NCBI GenBank assembly: GCA_902388495.1
Contig: CABMPP010000046.1
Coordinates: 1 to 20,402, forward strand
DNA length: 20,402 bases
Direction: 5' to 3'
Source of the DNA: an uncultured Bacteroides sp.
Lineage (GTDB): Bacteria > Bacteroidota > Bacteroidia > Bacteroidales > Bacteroidaceae
The notes beneath the pieces are model-generated. The model did not search any database. It worked only from the letters and a program-made list of their open reading frames with translations, and was not told where the DNA came from. Each line of letters begins with the position of its first letter. Position 1 is the stretch's first letter. Both the position numbers and the translations under genes were made by a program. Below, piece by piece: positions 15,243-20,402 of this stretch.

Positions 15243-15680
15243 ATGAAGAATATAGAAATACATAGCATAGATGTTTCTACCAGTCTTCCGCTACAATATG
15301 CAGACGAAGGTATTCGTGCCGGATTTCCAAGTCCTGCTCAGGATTATATGGAGCAAGCTATAGACTTGAACAAAGAGCTAATCAAACATCCGGCCAGTAC
15401 TTTCTACGGCCGTGTGGTCGGTGATTCCATGAAAGACGAAGGGATAGAGGAAGGAGATATACTTGTCATAGATAAATCGCTTGAATTATTGGATAATGAT
15501 TTAGCCGTATGTTTTATAGACGGGGAGTTTACCGTAAAACGAGTGAGATTAGAACCGGATGCTGCTTGGCTGGTTCCGTCAAACCCGGACTATCCCTTGA
15601 TAAAAGTAACCAAAGATAATGAATTTATAGTATGGGGAATAGTAACCTATACAATCAAGAAAAACCGGAGGAAAAGATAA
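15243..15680 (+). CDS. umuD: UmuD-like S24 (LexA-family) self-cleaving peptidase
   Basis: 145 residues, the length of UmuD, without the DNA-binding domain of LexA or a phage repressor. The self-cleavage site is an Ala26-Gly27 bond (GIRAGFPSPAQDY). The catalytic dyad is Ser62 (VVGDSMKDEGI) and Lys99 (FTVKRVRL). In the known system RecA filaments induce cleavage, and UmuD' then activates the UmuC polymerase. Its stop codon shares a base with the umuC start (TAATG), so the two are translationally coupled. No clear promoter was found; GAGAAC/GTTCTC inverted repeats at 15167-15172 and 15220-15225 might be regulatory. Confidence 0.93.
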   Translation: MKNIEIHSIDVSTSLPLQYADEGIRAGFPSPAQDYMEQAIDLNKELIKHPASTFYGRVVGDSMKDEGIEEGDILVIDKSLELLDNDLAVCFIDGEFTVKRVRLEPDAAWLVPSNPDYPLIKVTKDNEFIVWGIVTYTIKKNRRKR

Positions 15681-16930
15681 TGTTTGGATTGTTGGACTGC
15701 AACAACTTTTACGCTTCCTGCGAACGGGTATTCAACCCATCACTCAACGGGAAACCAGTTGTCATATTATCAAATAACGACGGATGTGTTATTGCACGAT
15801 CCAACGAAGCCAAGGCATTAGGTATAAAGATGGGAGTACCGGTATTCCAAATCAAAGATGAAATCATAAAGTATGGTATAGCTGTCTTTTCTTCTAACTA
15901 CACACTTTACGGTGACATGTCCGCTCGGGTAATGGCAATTCTCACATCTTTGGCTCCAGAAATTGAAATCTATTCCATTGACGAAGCTTTTATAAACTTA
16001 GACGGTGTCCCCAATCTACAAGACATTGGCACTGATATAGTGAACAAGGTGTATAAAGGTACCGGCATCCCCGTAAGCTTAGGGATTGCCCCTACTAAGA
16101 CCCTCGCAAAAATGGCTAACAAGTTCGCGAAGAAATACCCTGCATATAATCGTGTTTGTATCATCGATACAGACGAAAAGCGAGAAAAGGCTTTAAGGCT
16201 GTTCGATATTGGCGATGTATGGGGCATCGGTCGCCGGCAAGCCGTCAAACTTGAAAAACAGGGCATTAAAACAGCCTTTGATTTTACAGAATTACCTGGC
16301 TCATGGGTACGCAAGAACTTGACAGTAGTCGGTGAAAGAACTTGGAAAGAACTTCGCGGAATATCATGTATTGACATGGAAACTGCACCACCAGCCAAAA
16401 AGCAAATATGCACCTCGCGAAGCTTCGGCAGAATGGTAGAAGATATGGAAACGATGTCTGAAGCTATTGCAACGTATGCGTCTACGTGTGCCCGGAAACT
16501 TCGGCAACAGAAGTCTTATGCCCTGTCGCTCATGGTATTCATACATACTAATAACTTCCGAGAAGACCTTCCCCAATACTGGAAGAATACCGTTATTCAA
16601 CTTCCGGTTCCTACTTCGGATACACTGGAAATTGTTCACTACGCCCTTGAGGGGTTAAAGAACATCTTTATACAGGAATATCAATACAAGAAAGCAGGTG
16701 TCATCATCACTGAGATAGGAACAAGTGCCCAACTTGGACTTTTTGACACTGTAAACCGCGAGAAGCGGGAGAAGTTGATGCAAGCAATTGATAAAGTAAA
16801 CAGCAAATATCAACACCTTATAAAGCTGGCAGTACAAGGTTCAGGAAGAGACTGGAAACTTAAACAAGAACAGCTCTCCAAACGTTATACTACTGATATC
16901 GATGAAATTATAACCGTAAATTGTAAGTAA
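15680..16930 (+). CDS. umuC: UmuC-like Y-family translesion DNA polymerase
   Basis: 416 residues from the ATG at 15680; a GGAGGAAAAG sequence within the end of umuD serves as an unusually good Shine-Dalgarno site for this group of bacteria. Catalytic motifs are FGLLDCNNFYASCE with Asp6 and YSIDEAF with Asp101 and Glu102. A helix-hairpin-helix thumb follows (GDVWGIGRRQAVKLEKQGI), then the little-finger domain and a UmuC-type C-terminal region (CTSRSFG, VIITEIG, LGLFD). It performs error-prone synthesis past DNA damage as the UmuD'2C complex. The SRAP gene starts one base after its stop. Confidence 0.95.
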   Translation: MFGLLDCNNFYASCERVFNPSLNGKPVVILSNNDGCVIARSNEAKALGIKMGVPVFQIKDEIIKYGIAVFSSNYTLYGDMSARVMAILTSLAPEIEIYSIDEAFINLDGVPNLQDIGTDIVNKVYKGTGIPVSLGIAPTKTLAKMANKFAKKYPAYNRVCIIDTDEKREKALRLFDIGDVWGIGRRQAVKLEKQGIKTAFDFTELPGSWVRKNLTVVGERTWKELRGISCIDMETAPPAKKQICTSRSFGRMVEDMETMSEAIATYASTCARKLRQQKSYALSLMVFIHTNNFREDLPQYWKNTVIQLPVPTSDTLEIVHYALEGLKNIFIQEYQYKKAGVIITEIGTSAQLGLFDTVNREKREKLMQAIDKVNSKYQHLIKLAVQGSGRDWKLKQEQLSKRYTTDIDEIITVNCK

Positions 16931-16931
16931 T

Positions 16932-17630
16932 ATGTGTTTCCACAATTCCATGTCAGCAAAAGCCATCAAACTGGCAGCTCGCTACGGACGCAAGTCAGAT
17001 ATCGTTGAAATATATCAAGATATTCTTAACGAGCAGTATCATGTGAATGCTTTCAATTTCCCAAAATATCCAGTTATCACGACCTCGGACGAAGTGCAAG
17101 TATTCAATTGGGGGTTGATACCTTTCTGGGTGAAAACAGAGGAAGATGCAGATGAAATCAAGAGAATGACGCTCAACGCGCGCGCTGACACAATCTTTGA
17201 GAAACCTTCCTTTCGGGAGCCGATTATCAAGAAACGCTGTATAGTACCATCAACAGGTTACTTTGAATGGCGGCATGAAGGAAGCAAGAAGATACCCTAC
17301 TACATTTACCTGAAAGATGAGCCTATTTTCTCAATGGCCGGTATATATGATACATGGATTGATAAAGAAACCGGGGAAGAACATTCCACATTCTCAATCA
17401 TAACTACCGATGCAAACCCTCTTACAGATTACATACACAATACAAAACATAGGATGCCGGCAATACTATCTCCCGAAGATGAAGAAAAATGGCTGAAACC
17501 TGACTTGTCGAAGGAAGAAATAGCGTCTTTATTGAAACCGTATAATGCAGATCAGATGGACGCCTATGTTATTAGGAACGATTTTATGAAGAAAGTCTCA
17601 ACAGATGAAGCTATATTGAAAAGAGCATAA
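16932..17630 (+). CDS. SOS response-associated peptidase family (SRAP; YedK/HMCES-like)
   Basis: 232 residues. The invariant catalytic Cys2 directly follows the start methionine (MCFHNS), which fixes the start. The other active-site residues of the family are present: Asn82 (LNARAD), Glu112 (PSTGYFEWR) and His173 (TKHRMPAIL). SRAP proteins form a covalent link to abasic sites in single-stranded DNA and shield them from strand breakage and mutagenic bypass. It lies one base after umuC, so one transcript would deliver a mutagenic polymerase and an abasic-site protector together. It is convergent with the minus-strand gene ending at 17649; no terminator hairpin is seen in the 18-nt gap. Confidence 0.95.
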   Translation: MCFHNSMSAKAIKLAARYGRKSDIVEIYQDILNEQYHVNAFNFPKYPVITTSDEVQVFNWGLIPFWVKTEEDADEIKRMTLNARADTIFEKPSFREPIIKKRCIVPSTGYFEWRHEGSKKIPYYIYLKDEPIFSMAGIYDTWIDKETGEEHSTFSIITTDANPLTDYIHNTKHRMPAILSPEDEEKWLKPDLSKEEIASLLKPYNADQMDAYVIRNDFMKKVSTDEAILKRA

Positions 17631-17648
17631 GGAAAAGACAGCTTATTG

Positions 17649-18089
17649 CTATCCACTACCTTCGGTACTACTTGGGGAGCTATCGCTATCAACGTAATGT
17701 GATATCCCTATTTGTACCCAACTATCAGCTTGACCAATAGTTATAGCAGGACCATTATCATTTCTAAACCGCACTCGATAATGATGCCCTGCAGAATCAG
17801 TTTGAGTTGCTGCAACACGTGTCCCGCGTGGTACCGCCCATTGCAGTATTAATTGCTCAAGTTCATATGCAGAACCAGCAAAAACTACAGGATTTGATAA
17901 CCTAGTTGCTAATTGTGCTACAAGTTTATTTTGAAAGCAAATATCATTGCATGTATTATTTTCTACTTTACCCCTAATTGTCAAAGCAGTACGATTATCA
18001 GCAAACCTTTTTAATTGCTTATTGTGTTGACTGTTACTAGCAATCGCCCTACTCAGCTGATTCCTTTGTTCCCTTCCATATTCTGCCAT
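17649..18089 (-). CDS. Orphan accessory protein with own promoter (moron-like)
   Basis: 146 residues from the ATG at 18089 (MAEYGREQRNQLSRAIASNS). The frame is open for 60 more codons upstream, but that part covers the promoter and terminator. The N-terminus is polar and ends in KQLKRFADNR; from memory this resembles leader segments (a V/ADNR motif after a serine-rich helix) of some proteins encoded with contractile injection systems and other Bacteroidetes cargo, but I cannot verify it. The middle is alpha/beta (LATRLSNPVVFAGSAYELEQ), followed by strand-rich GHHYRVRFRND and a Ser-rich tail. No signal peptide is visible. Function unknown. It has its own consensus-like promoter and follows the terminator of the lysis-like cassette. 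Confidence 0.75.
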   Translation of the reverse strand: MAEYGREQRNQLSRAIASNSQHNKQLKRFADNRTALTIRGKVENNTCNDICFQNKLVAQLATRLSNPVVFAGSAYELEQLILQWAVPRGTRVAATQTDSAGHHYRVRFRNDNGPAITIGQADSWVQIGISHYVDSDSSPSSTEGSG

Positions 18090-18113
18090 ACTATATAGTT
18101 TTAAAGTGTTGGA

Positions 18114-18144
18114 TAAAGATAGGCAATATGCAGCAGATTTCAAA
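18114..18144 (-). promoter_or_regulatory. Promoter of the orphan accessory gene
   Basis: On the minus strand, TTTG (18141-18144), exactly 19 bp and TATCTTTA (18114-18121, one mismatch to TAnnTTTG). Transcription would start near 18107, about 18 nt before the ATG at 18089. Confidence 0.75.
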
Positions 18145-18229
18145 AAGAATTTTGCGAACGACATAAAAGAGGGGGTGAACGACAGAAAACGGGGAATGAA
18201 CGGAAAAAGAACTTCATTTATTGGGGCAC

Positions 18230-18257
18230 AAAAAAGCCCCGACTTTTCAGCCGAGGC
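18230..18257 (-). terminator. Rho-independent terminator of the lysis-like cassette
   Basis: In minus-strand RNA a 9-position stem (18249-18257 with 18236-18244, including two G-U pairs) closes a GAAA tetraloop and is followed by six U. A second small hairpin (CACTTATC/GATAAGTG, 18260-18276) stands just before it. It separates the 18282-18914 gene from the accessory gene. Confidence 0.85.
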
Positions 18258-18281
18258 ACCACTTATCAAGATAAGTGACTT

Positions 18282-18914
18282 CTACTTTAATTTCTTGTAT
18301 ATTATCAATCCAGCGAGCAACGCAAACAAACAAGCATATACATCTATCTTGTGCAAGTCCCACCAAGACATTTCTACGGCCTTTTCTTTCTCTGATAAGG
18401 CAAGGTCTAACCGCCGCTTCAAGTCGGACACTTCTTCGACCAACCTCTGTATAGTAAGATTCAGCTTCGTATCGGTAGTATTGGTTTCCTTATCCGCTTT
18501 ATCCGCCTTTGTCTCACTGATAACAGTTGGGTATTGTTTACCTGTGCTGTCAGGCGGTGACAAGTAAACGGTCTTGTTCTCTACTTTGAGATTAGACAGC
18601 TTTTCGCTTGTCTCTTTACGCACTAACTGCATATTTACAAGCAGAGAGTCCATACGTGACTGCATCTGTTGCAATGTTCCTGAGTAGTCAATCTGTGTAT
18701 CTCGGTCTGTGTTCTTTGGAGTGGCACACCCGGCCAGCGATAGAGTAATCCCCATAACTGCAAGCGCAAGAAGTCCAATAATAAAAAGACGGCGTATCTT
18801 CAAATACTTCTGACGCAGCATATACTCTTCCCAAGCTTTCCGATTTTTCTCAGAATCCCAAGCAAAATATTTCATAGAGCATGAAAGCTGCTCGTTTATA
18901 GGATGTGTATTCAT
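18282..18914 (-). CDS. Lipoprotein with C-terminal membrane helix (u-spanin-like)
   Basis: 210 residues. A basic stretch (RQKYLKIRR) leads to a hydrophobic segment ending in the lipobox LAGC (Cys63). Residues 70-180 are hydrophilic and coiled-coil-like (LQQMQSRMDSLLVNMQLV; LTIQRLVEEVSDLKRRLDL), and residues 191-206 form a membrane helix before a KKLK end. A lipid anchor plus a C-terminal inner-membrane helix is the layout of unimolecular spanins, which fuse inner and outer membranes in the last step of phage lysis. The start could instead be Met32 (18821), which would give an ideal lipoprotein signal; the annotated ATG overlaps the previous stop as ATGA. It directly follows an endolysin candidate. 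Confidence 0.75.
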   Translation of the reverse strand: MNTHPINEQLSCSMKYFAWDSEKNRKAWEEYMLRQKYLKIRRLFIIGLLALAVMGITLSLAGCATPKNTDRDTQIDYSGTLQQMQSRMDSLLVNMQLVRKETSEKLSNLKVENKTVYLSPPDSTGKQYPTVISETKADKADKETNTTDTKLNLTIQRLVEEVSDLKRRLDLALSEKEKAVEMSWWDLHKIDVYACLFALLAGLIIYKKLK

Positions 18915-19309
18915 AAGGCAAGCACTTGTTTACGATTAGCATCCCCTCGGTAACTGACATGCACCCAAGCGAAGTTTTTTTCGTCAATTAACTGGTCAAA
19001 GGGAAGACCGAGTGACTGGATCATATAGAATAGTCTCTTATTTTCTGCAGGGCTTCCTCCGGTGATATCCGCAGCCCGTCCAGTTATATGGTCACTGGTA
19101 ACACTTCCCTTTACGGCTTTATTCAGAGCGGGACAACGGAAGCCGCTGTTTACCCGTATAGGTTTGCCATAAGCCTCCCGCAACGGATCAAGCACATTAT
19201 CTACTAATGCAGTCAAGTTGGCTACATGTTCTTGTTTGCATCGATTGTCAATGCGCAAGCGGTCGGCTGTTTCAGACTTTACCAATTCCGCGATTGTAAA
19301 ATACTTCAT
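18911..19309 (-). CDS. M15 family peptidase (D-Ala-D-Ala carboxypeptidase-like; probable endolysin)
   Basis: 132 residues, a single Peptidase_M15_3-type domain. The zinc ligands are in pattern: SDHITGRAADI with His74 and Asp81, and WVHVSY with His117; Asp105 or Glu110 may be the general base. IRVNSGFRCPALN (51-63) is the family's substrate-pocket strand. No signal peptide is visible, so passage to the cell wall would need a holin, as for classical endolysins. It overlaps the genes on both sides by ATGA (start within the previous stop, stop within the next start), so all three are translationally coupled. It cleaves peptides of peptidoglycan. Confidence 0.92.
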   Translation of the reverse strand: MKYFTIAELVKSETADRLRIDNRCKQEHVANLTALVDNVLDPLREAYGKPIRVNSGFRCPALNKAVKGSVTSDHITGRAADITGGSPAENKRLFYMIQSLGLPFDQLIDEKNFAWVHVSYRGDANRKQVLAL

Positions 19310-19689
19310 TTCTTTTCCTCCTTATCTTTCGGGTTCTGCCCGATACGTCCTGAGCAATCACTCTTATAGCATCGAAGCCCCTTGTAATACACAATTTTGC
19401 TTTTCAGCTCTGAAATCTCGTTGCACTTGGTGTTTATCACCTCGCTATGGTTTCGAGCCTCGCTCTGTACCTTATCCAGTAAAGCGAAGTAATCCTCCTG
19501 ATACTTCGATAGCTTGCTCAGTAGATAGTCGTATTGATCTTGCTGCAAATCAATATCCTTCTTCTTTGCTCCAATCGTAGCATCATCCGCTTCTGCCCGG
19601 AGTTTATCTCTCTGCGTTCTGAAATAGATTATCTGAAAGATATTCAGACCACCTAACGATGTTGCGATGATTCCTAAAATCCAATCCAT
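19306..19689 (-). CDS. Small one-TM coiled-coil protein (holin candidate or lysis accessory)
   Basis: 127 residues. A single membrane helix at the N-terminus (MDWILGIIATSLGGLNIFQIIYF in part, residues 3-23) is followed by a long charged coiled-coil (about 25-100; TQRDKLRAEADD, LLSKLSKYQEDYFALLDKVQ) and a short Cys-containing end (LRCYKSDCSGR). Position directly before the endolysin, with ATGA coupling, suggests a role in its delivery. A holin normally has a shorter cytosolic tail, so an antiholin, an Rz-like part or a regulator is possible. I do not recognise the family by name. Confidence 0.7.
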   Translation of the reverse strand: MDWILGIIATSLGGLNIFQIIYFRTQRDKLRAEADDATIGAKKKDIDLQQDQYDYLLSKLSKYQEDYFALLDKVQSEARNHSEVINTKCNEISELKSKIVYYKGLRCYKSDCSGRIGQNPKDKEEKK

Positions 19690-19717
19690 TTTCTTACCTT
19701 ATATAAAATATTAGTAC

Positions 19718-19803
19718 TACATTTGTGCCTCTTGATTTGGGGAAACCCATTTTTTTTGTTGATTCTACCCGTCTTACTCGTGATGAGCAGGGCGGGATTT
19801 TTT
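19718..19803 (+). ncRNA. Candidate plus-strand small RNA opposite the lysis-like genes
   Basis: TACATTTG (19718-19725) matches the -7 consensus and would start RNA near 19732. A tight hairpin TGGG-GAAA-CCCA (19738-19749) with T8 follows, then a 12-position stem (19768-19779 with 19785-19796; two G-U pairs and one mismatch) with T6. The G-U pairs would be A-C mismatches in the minus-strand RNA, so the structure is adapted to a plus-strand transcript, yet no plus-strand gene is near. No -33 TTTG was found. It lies between two minus-strand genes and is antisense to their mRNA. Confidence 0.4.
19768..19803 (+). terminator. Plus-strand terminator at the 3' end of the HExxH gene
   Basis: Stem 19768-19779 with 19785-19796, 5-nt loop, then T6 (19798-19803), which touches the stop codon of the minus-strand gene ending at 19802. 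T-run and wobble pairs place it on the plus strand. Another short hairpin with T8 stands at 19738-19757. Confidence 0.7.
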
Positions 19804-20224
19804 ATTTCCACAGATATTTTATCCAGGCGAAATATTGGGAGTTCTCCAGATAATTCGGATTGTACTCGTTGTCGTAGGCTTCGCGCTCGAAGGAAACAGC
19901 CTTGTATGCCTTCTTGGAATCCCGCAGGATGAACAGCCGAACCAGCCACTCAGCGCCGTACCACAGATAGAAAACGATCCCTGCCAACAGAAACCACCAT
20001 ACTGAGATGTCGAATAGGAGCACTAACAGCCAGATCAGCATGCCGGATGCAACGGCCATTTCTATCCACTGCCGGGCATGCGTACACTCATGGTTCCTAA
20101 CATACTGCCGCATTTCTGACTCCTTTAGTTCACTAACCACGAACGGGCCGAGAGTGATTGTGTCACAACTACTCAGACACAGCAACACCTTGGCTACGCG
20201 ATTGTCATAAAATACCTTCTTCAT
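19802..20224 (-). CDS. Small membrane protein with HExxH motif (putative zinc metallopeptidase)
   Basis: 140 residues from the ATG at 20224 (MKKVFYDNRVAKVLLC), which has AAAGGAAAGAAGT before it; the frame is open to a GTG at 20311, but that lies in the terminator hairpin. NHECTHARQW contains the zinc-binding HExxH as H45-E46-x-x-H49. Two membrane helices follow (about 58-71 and 74-91), then SFEREAYDNEYN, whose Glu113 or Glu115 could be the third ligand of a gluzincin-like site. Similar short HExxH-2TM-FEREAY proteins occur in Bacteroidetes, as I recall, without known function. Here it is the first gene of the lysis-like cassette, 112 nt before the one-TM protein. Confidence 0.75.
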   Translation of the reverse strand: MKKVFYDNRVAKVLLCLSSCDTITLGPFVVSELKESEMRQYVRNHECTHARQWIEMAVASGMLIWLLVLLFDISVWWFLLAGIVFYLWYGAEWLVRLFILRDSKKAYKAVSFEREAYDNEYNPNYLENSQYFAWIKYLWK

Positions 20225-20277
20225 ACTTCTTTCCTTTAAAATATACCTCCAACCACAGGATTGTCGGACAACTGCAT

Positions 20278-20320
20278 AAAAAAAGAGCTCGGCGACAACA
20301 TAAGTTGCCACTAAGCTCTT
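20278..20320 (-). terminator. Leader terminator (attenuator-like) upstream of the lysis-like cassette
   Basis: In minus-strand RNA, 20320-20304 pairs with 20299-20283: 17 positions with one A-C mismatch and three G-U pairs, loop UUAU, followed by a U7 tract (plus-strand A at 20278-20284). The wobbles would be mismatches on the other strand, so it works in the minus direction. It begins about 4 nt after the predicted transcription start, before any gene. Confidence 0.8.
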
Positions 20321-20330
20321 GGTTATGAAG

Positions 20331-20361
20331 CAAAGATACTATTATTTCCACGCAATACAAA
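20331..20361 (-). promoter_or_regulatory. Consensus promoter of the lysis-like cassette
   Basis: On the minus strand, TTTG (20358-20361), exactly 19 bp and TATCTTTG (20331-20338) match both Bacteroides boxes. Transcription would start near 20324 and run immediately into the terminator hairpin. Confidence 0.85.
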
Positions 20362-20402
20362 ATAGCGGAAGTGTTTTTTCTACCACAGTCCTATCAGGAC
20401 TC

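Larger units (their letters stand above)
13140..20402. mobile_element. Integrated prophage-like element (left part; right end outside window)
   Basis: From about 13,140 onward the DNA is visibly richer in A+T than the backbone and carries a tyrosine recombinase, an SOS operon and a lysis-like cassette with an M15 endolysin candidate. None of this resembles the housekeeping genes to the left. The left boundary is approximate: no attachment-site repeat can be identified because the other end is not in the window. Capsid, tail and repressor genes are not seen, so an integrative conjugative element or a phage remnant remain possible; the lysis-like layout favours a prophage. Confidence 0.65.

Noticed and set aside
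15632..15679. 16-codon upstream extension of umuC
   Set aside because: It overlaps umuD; the ATG at 15680 has a strong Shine-Dalgarno site and gives the standard FGLLDCNNFYASCE start.
18090..18269. 60-codon N-terminal extension of the orphan accessory gene
   Set aside because: It would cover the terminator T-run and the whole promoter; the ATG at 18089 is the sensible start.
19674..19949. Minus-strand open frame overlapping the end of the HExxH gene
   Set aside because: Low-complexity translation, overlap with a gene having a clear motif, and it spans the plus-strand hairpins.
20225..20311. GTG-initiated 29-codon extension of the HExxH gene
   Set aside because: The GTG lies inside the leader hairpin and the ATG at 20224 has a good A/G-rich site; the extension is probably untranslated, though the frame is open.
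20387..20401. 6-bp hairpin AGTCCT-ATC-AGGACT at the right edge
   Set aside because: It is short, lacks a T-run next to it in either direction, and is cut by the window end, so nothing can be concluded.

Overview
The window looks like a Bacteroides-type (Bacteroidales) chromosome with part of an integrated, prophage-like element at its right side. The evidence is the Bacteroides-style promoters (TTTG, about 19 bp, TAnnTTTG), the gene families (DUF4476, YhcH, DUF2461, GH13, Tat-signal DUF362) and A-rich translation starts rather than strong Shine-Dalgarno sites. The species cannot be named from sequence alone.

Region 1 (1-13,140, host backbone). A partial minus-strand gene lies at the left edge, followed by a terminator and a DUF4476 lipoprotein gene, also minus. 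A five-gene plus-strand run (972-5621) follows: a cytosolic DUF362/ferredoxin protein, an ECF-type S component, a phosphoribosyltransferase, a Tat-signal DUF362 protein, and a polyferredoxin that looks like a NapH-NapG fusion with an internal Tat signal. Together they suggest an electron-transfer system of unknown substrate spanning the inner membrane. Next come a patatin-like lipase and a cytosolic GH13 enzyme closed by a terminator, a small convergent gene, then DUF2461, a YhcH-family protein and glycogen branching enzyme. The branching enzyme and a convergent TPR protein share a bidirectional terminator.

Region 2 (about 12,850-13,314, junction). This gene-free stretch holds a clean promoter for the TPR gene, four tandem 22-bp semi-palindromic repeats, a terminator-like hairpin, and three alternating inverted copies of TGCGGA just before the integrase start.

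Region 3 (13,315-20,402, more A+T-rich accessory DNA). A tyrosine recombinase is followed by a small unknown gene and a tightly coupled SOS operon: UmuD-like peptidase, UmuC-like Y-family polymerase and a SRAP (YedK/HMCES) abasic-site protein. On the minus strand, reading from the right edge, is a lysis-like cassette: a small membrane HExxH protein, a one-TM coiled-coil protein, an M15 peptidase endolysin candidate and a lipoprotein with a C-terminal TM helix (u-spanin-like architecture). The last three genes overlap by ATGA. After a terminator comes an independently promoted orphan gene with a moron-like layout.

The most notable signal is at the right edge. A consensus promoter is followed within about 5 nt by a 17-position intrinsic-terminator hairpin with a U7 tract, all upstream of the lysis-like genes. 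This resembles the lambda PR'-tR' arrangement and would need antitermination for expression. The element's right end, structural genes and repressor are outside the window.
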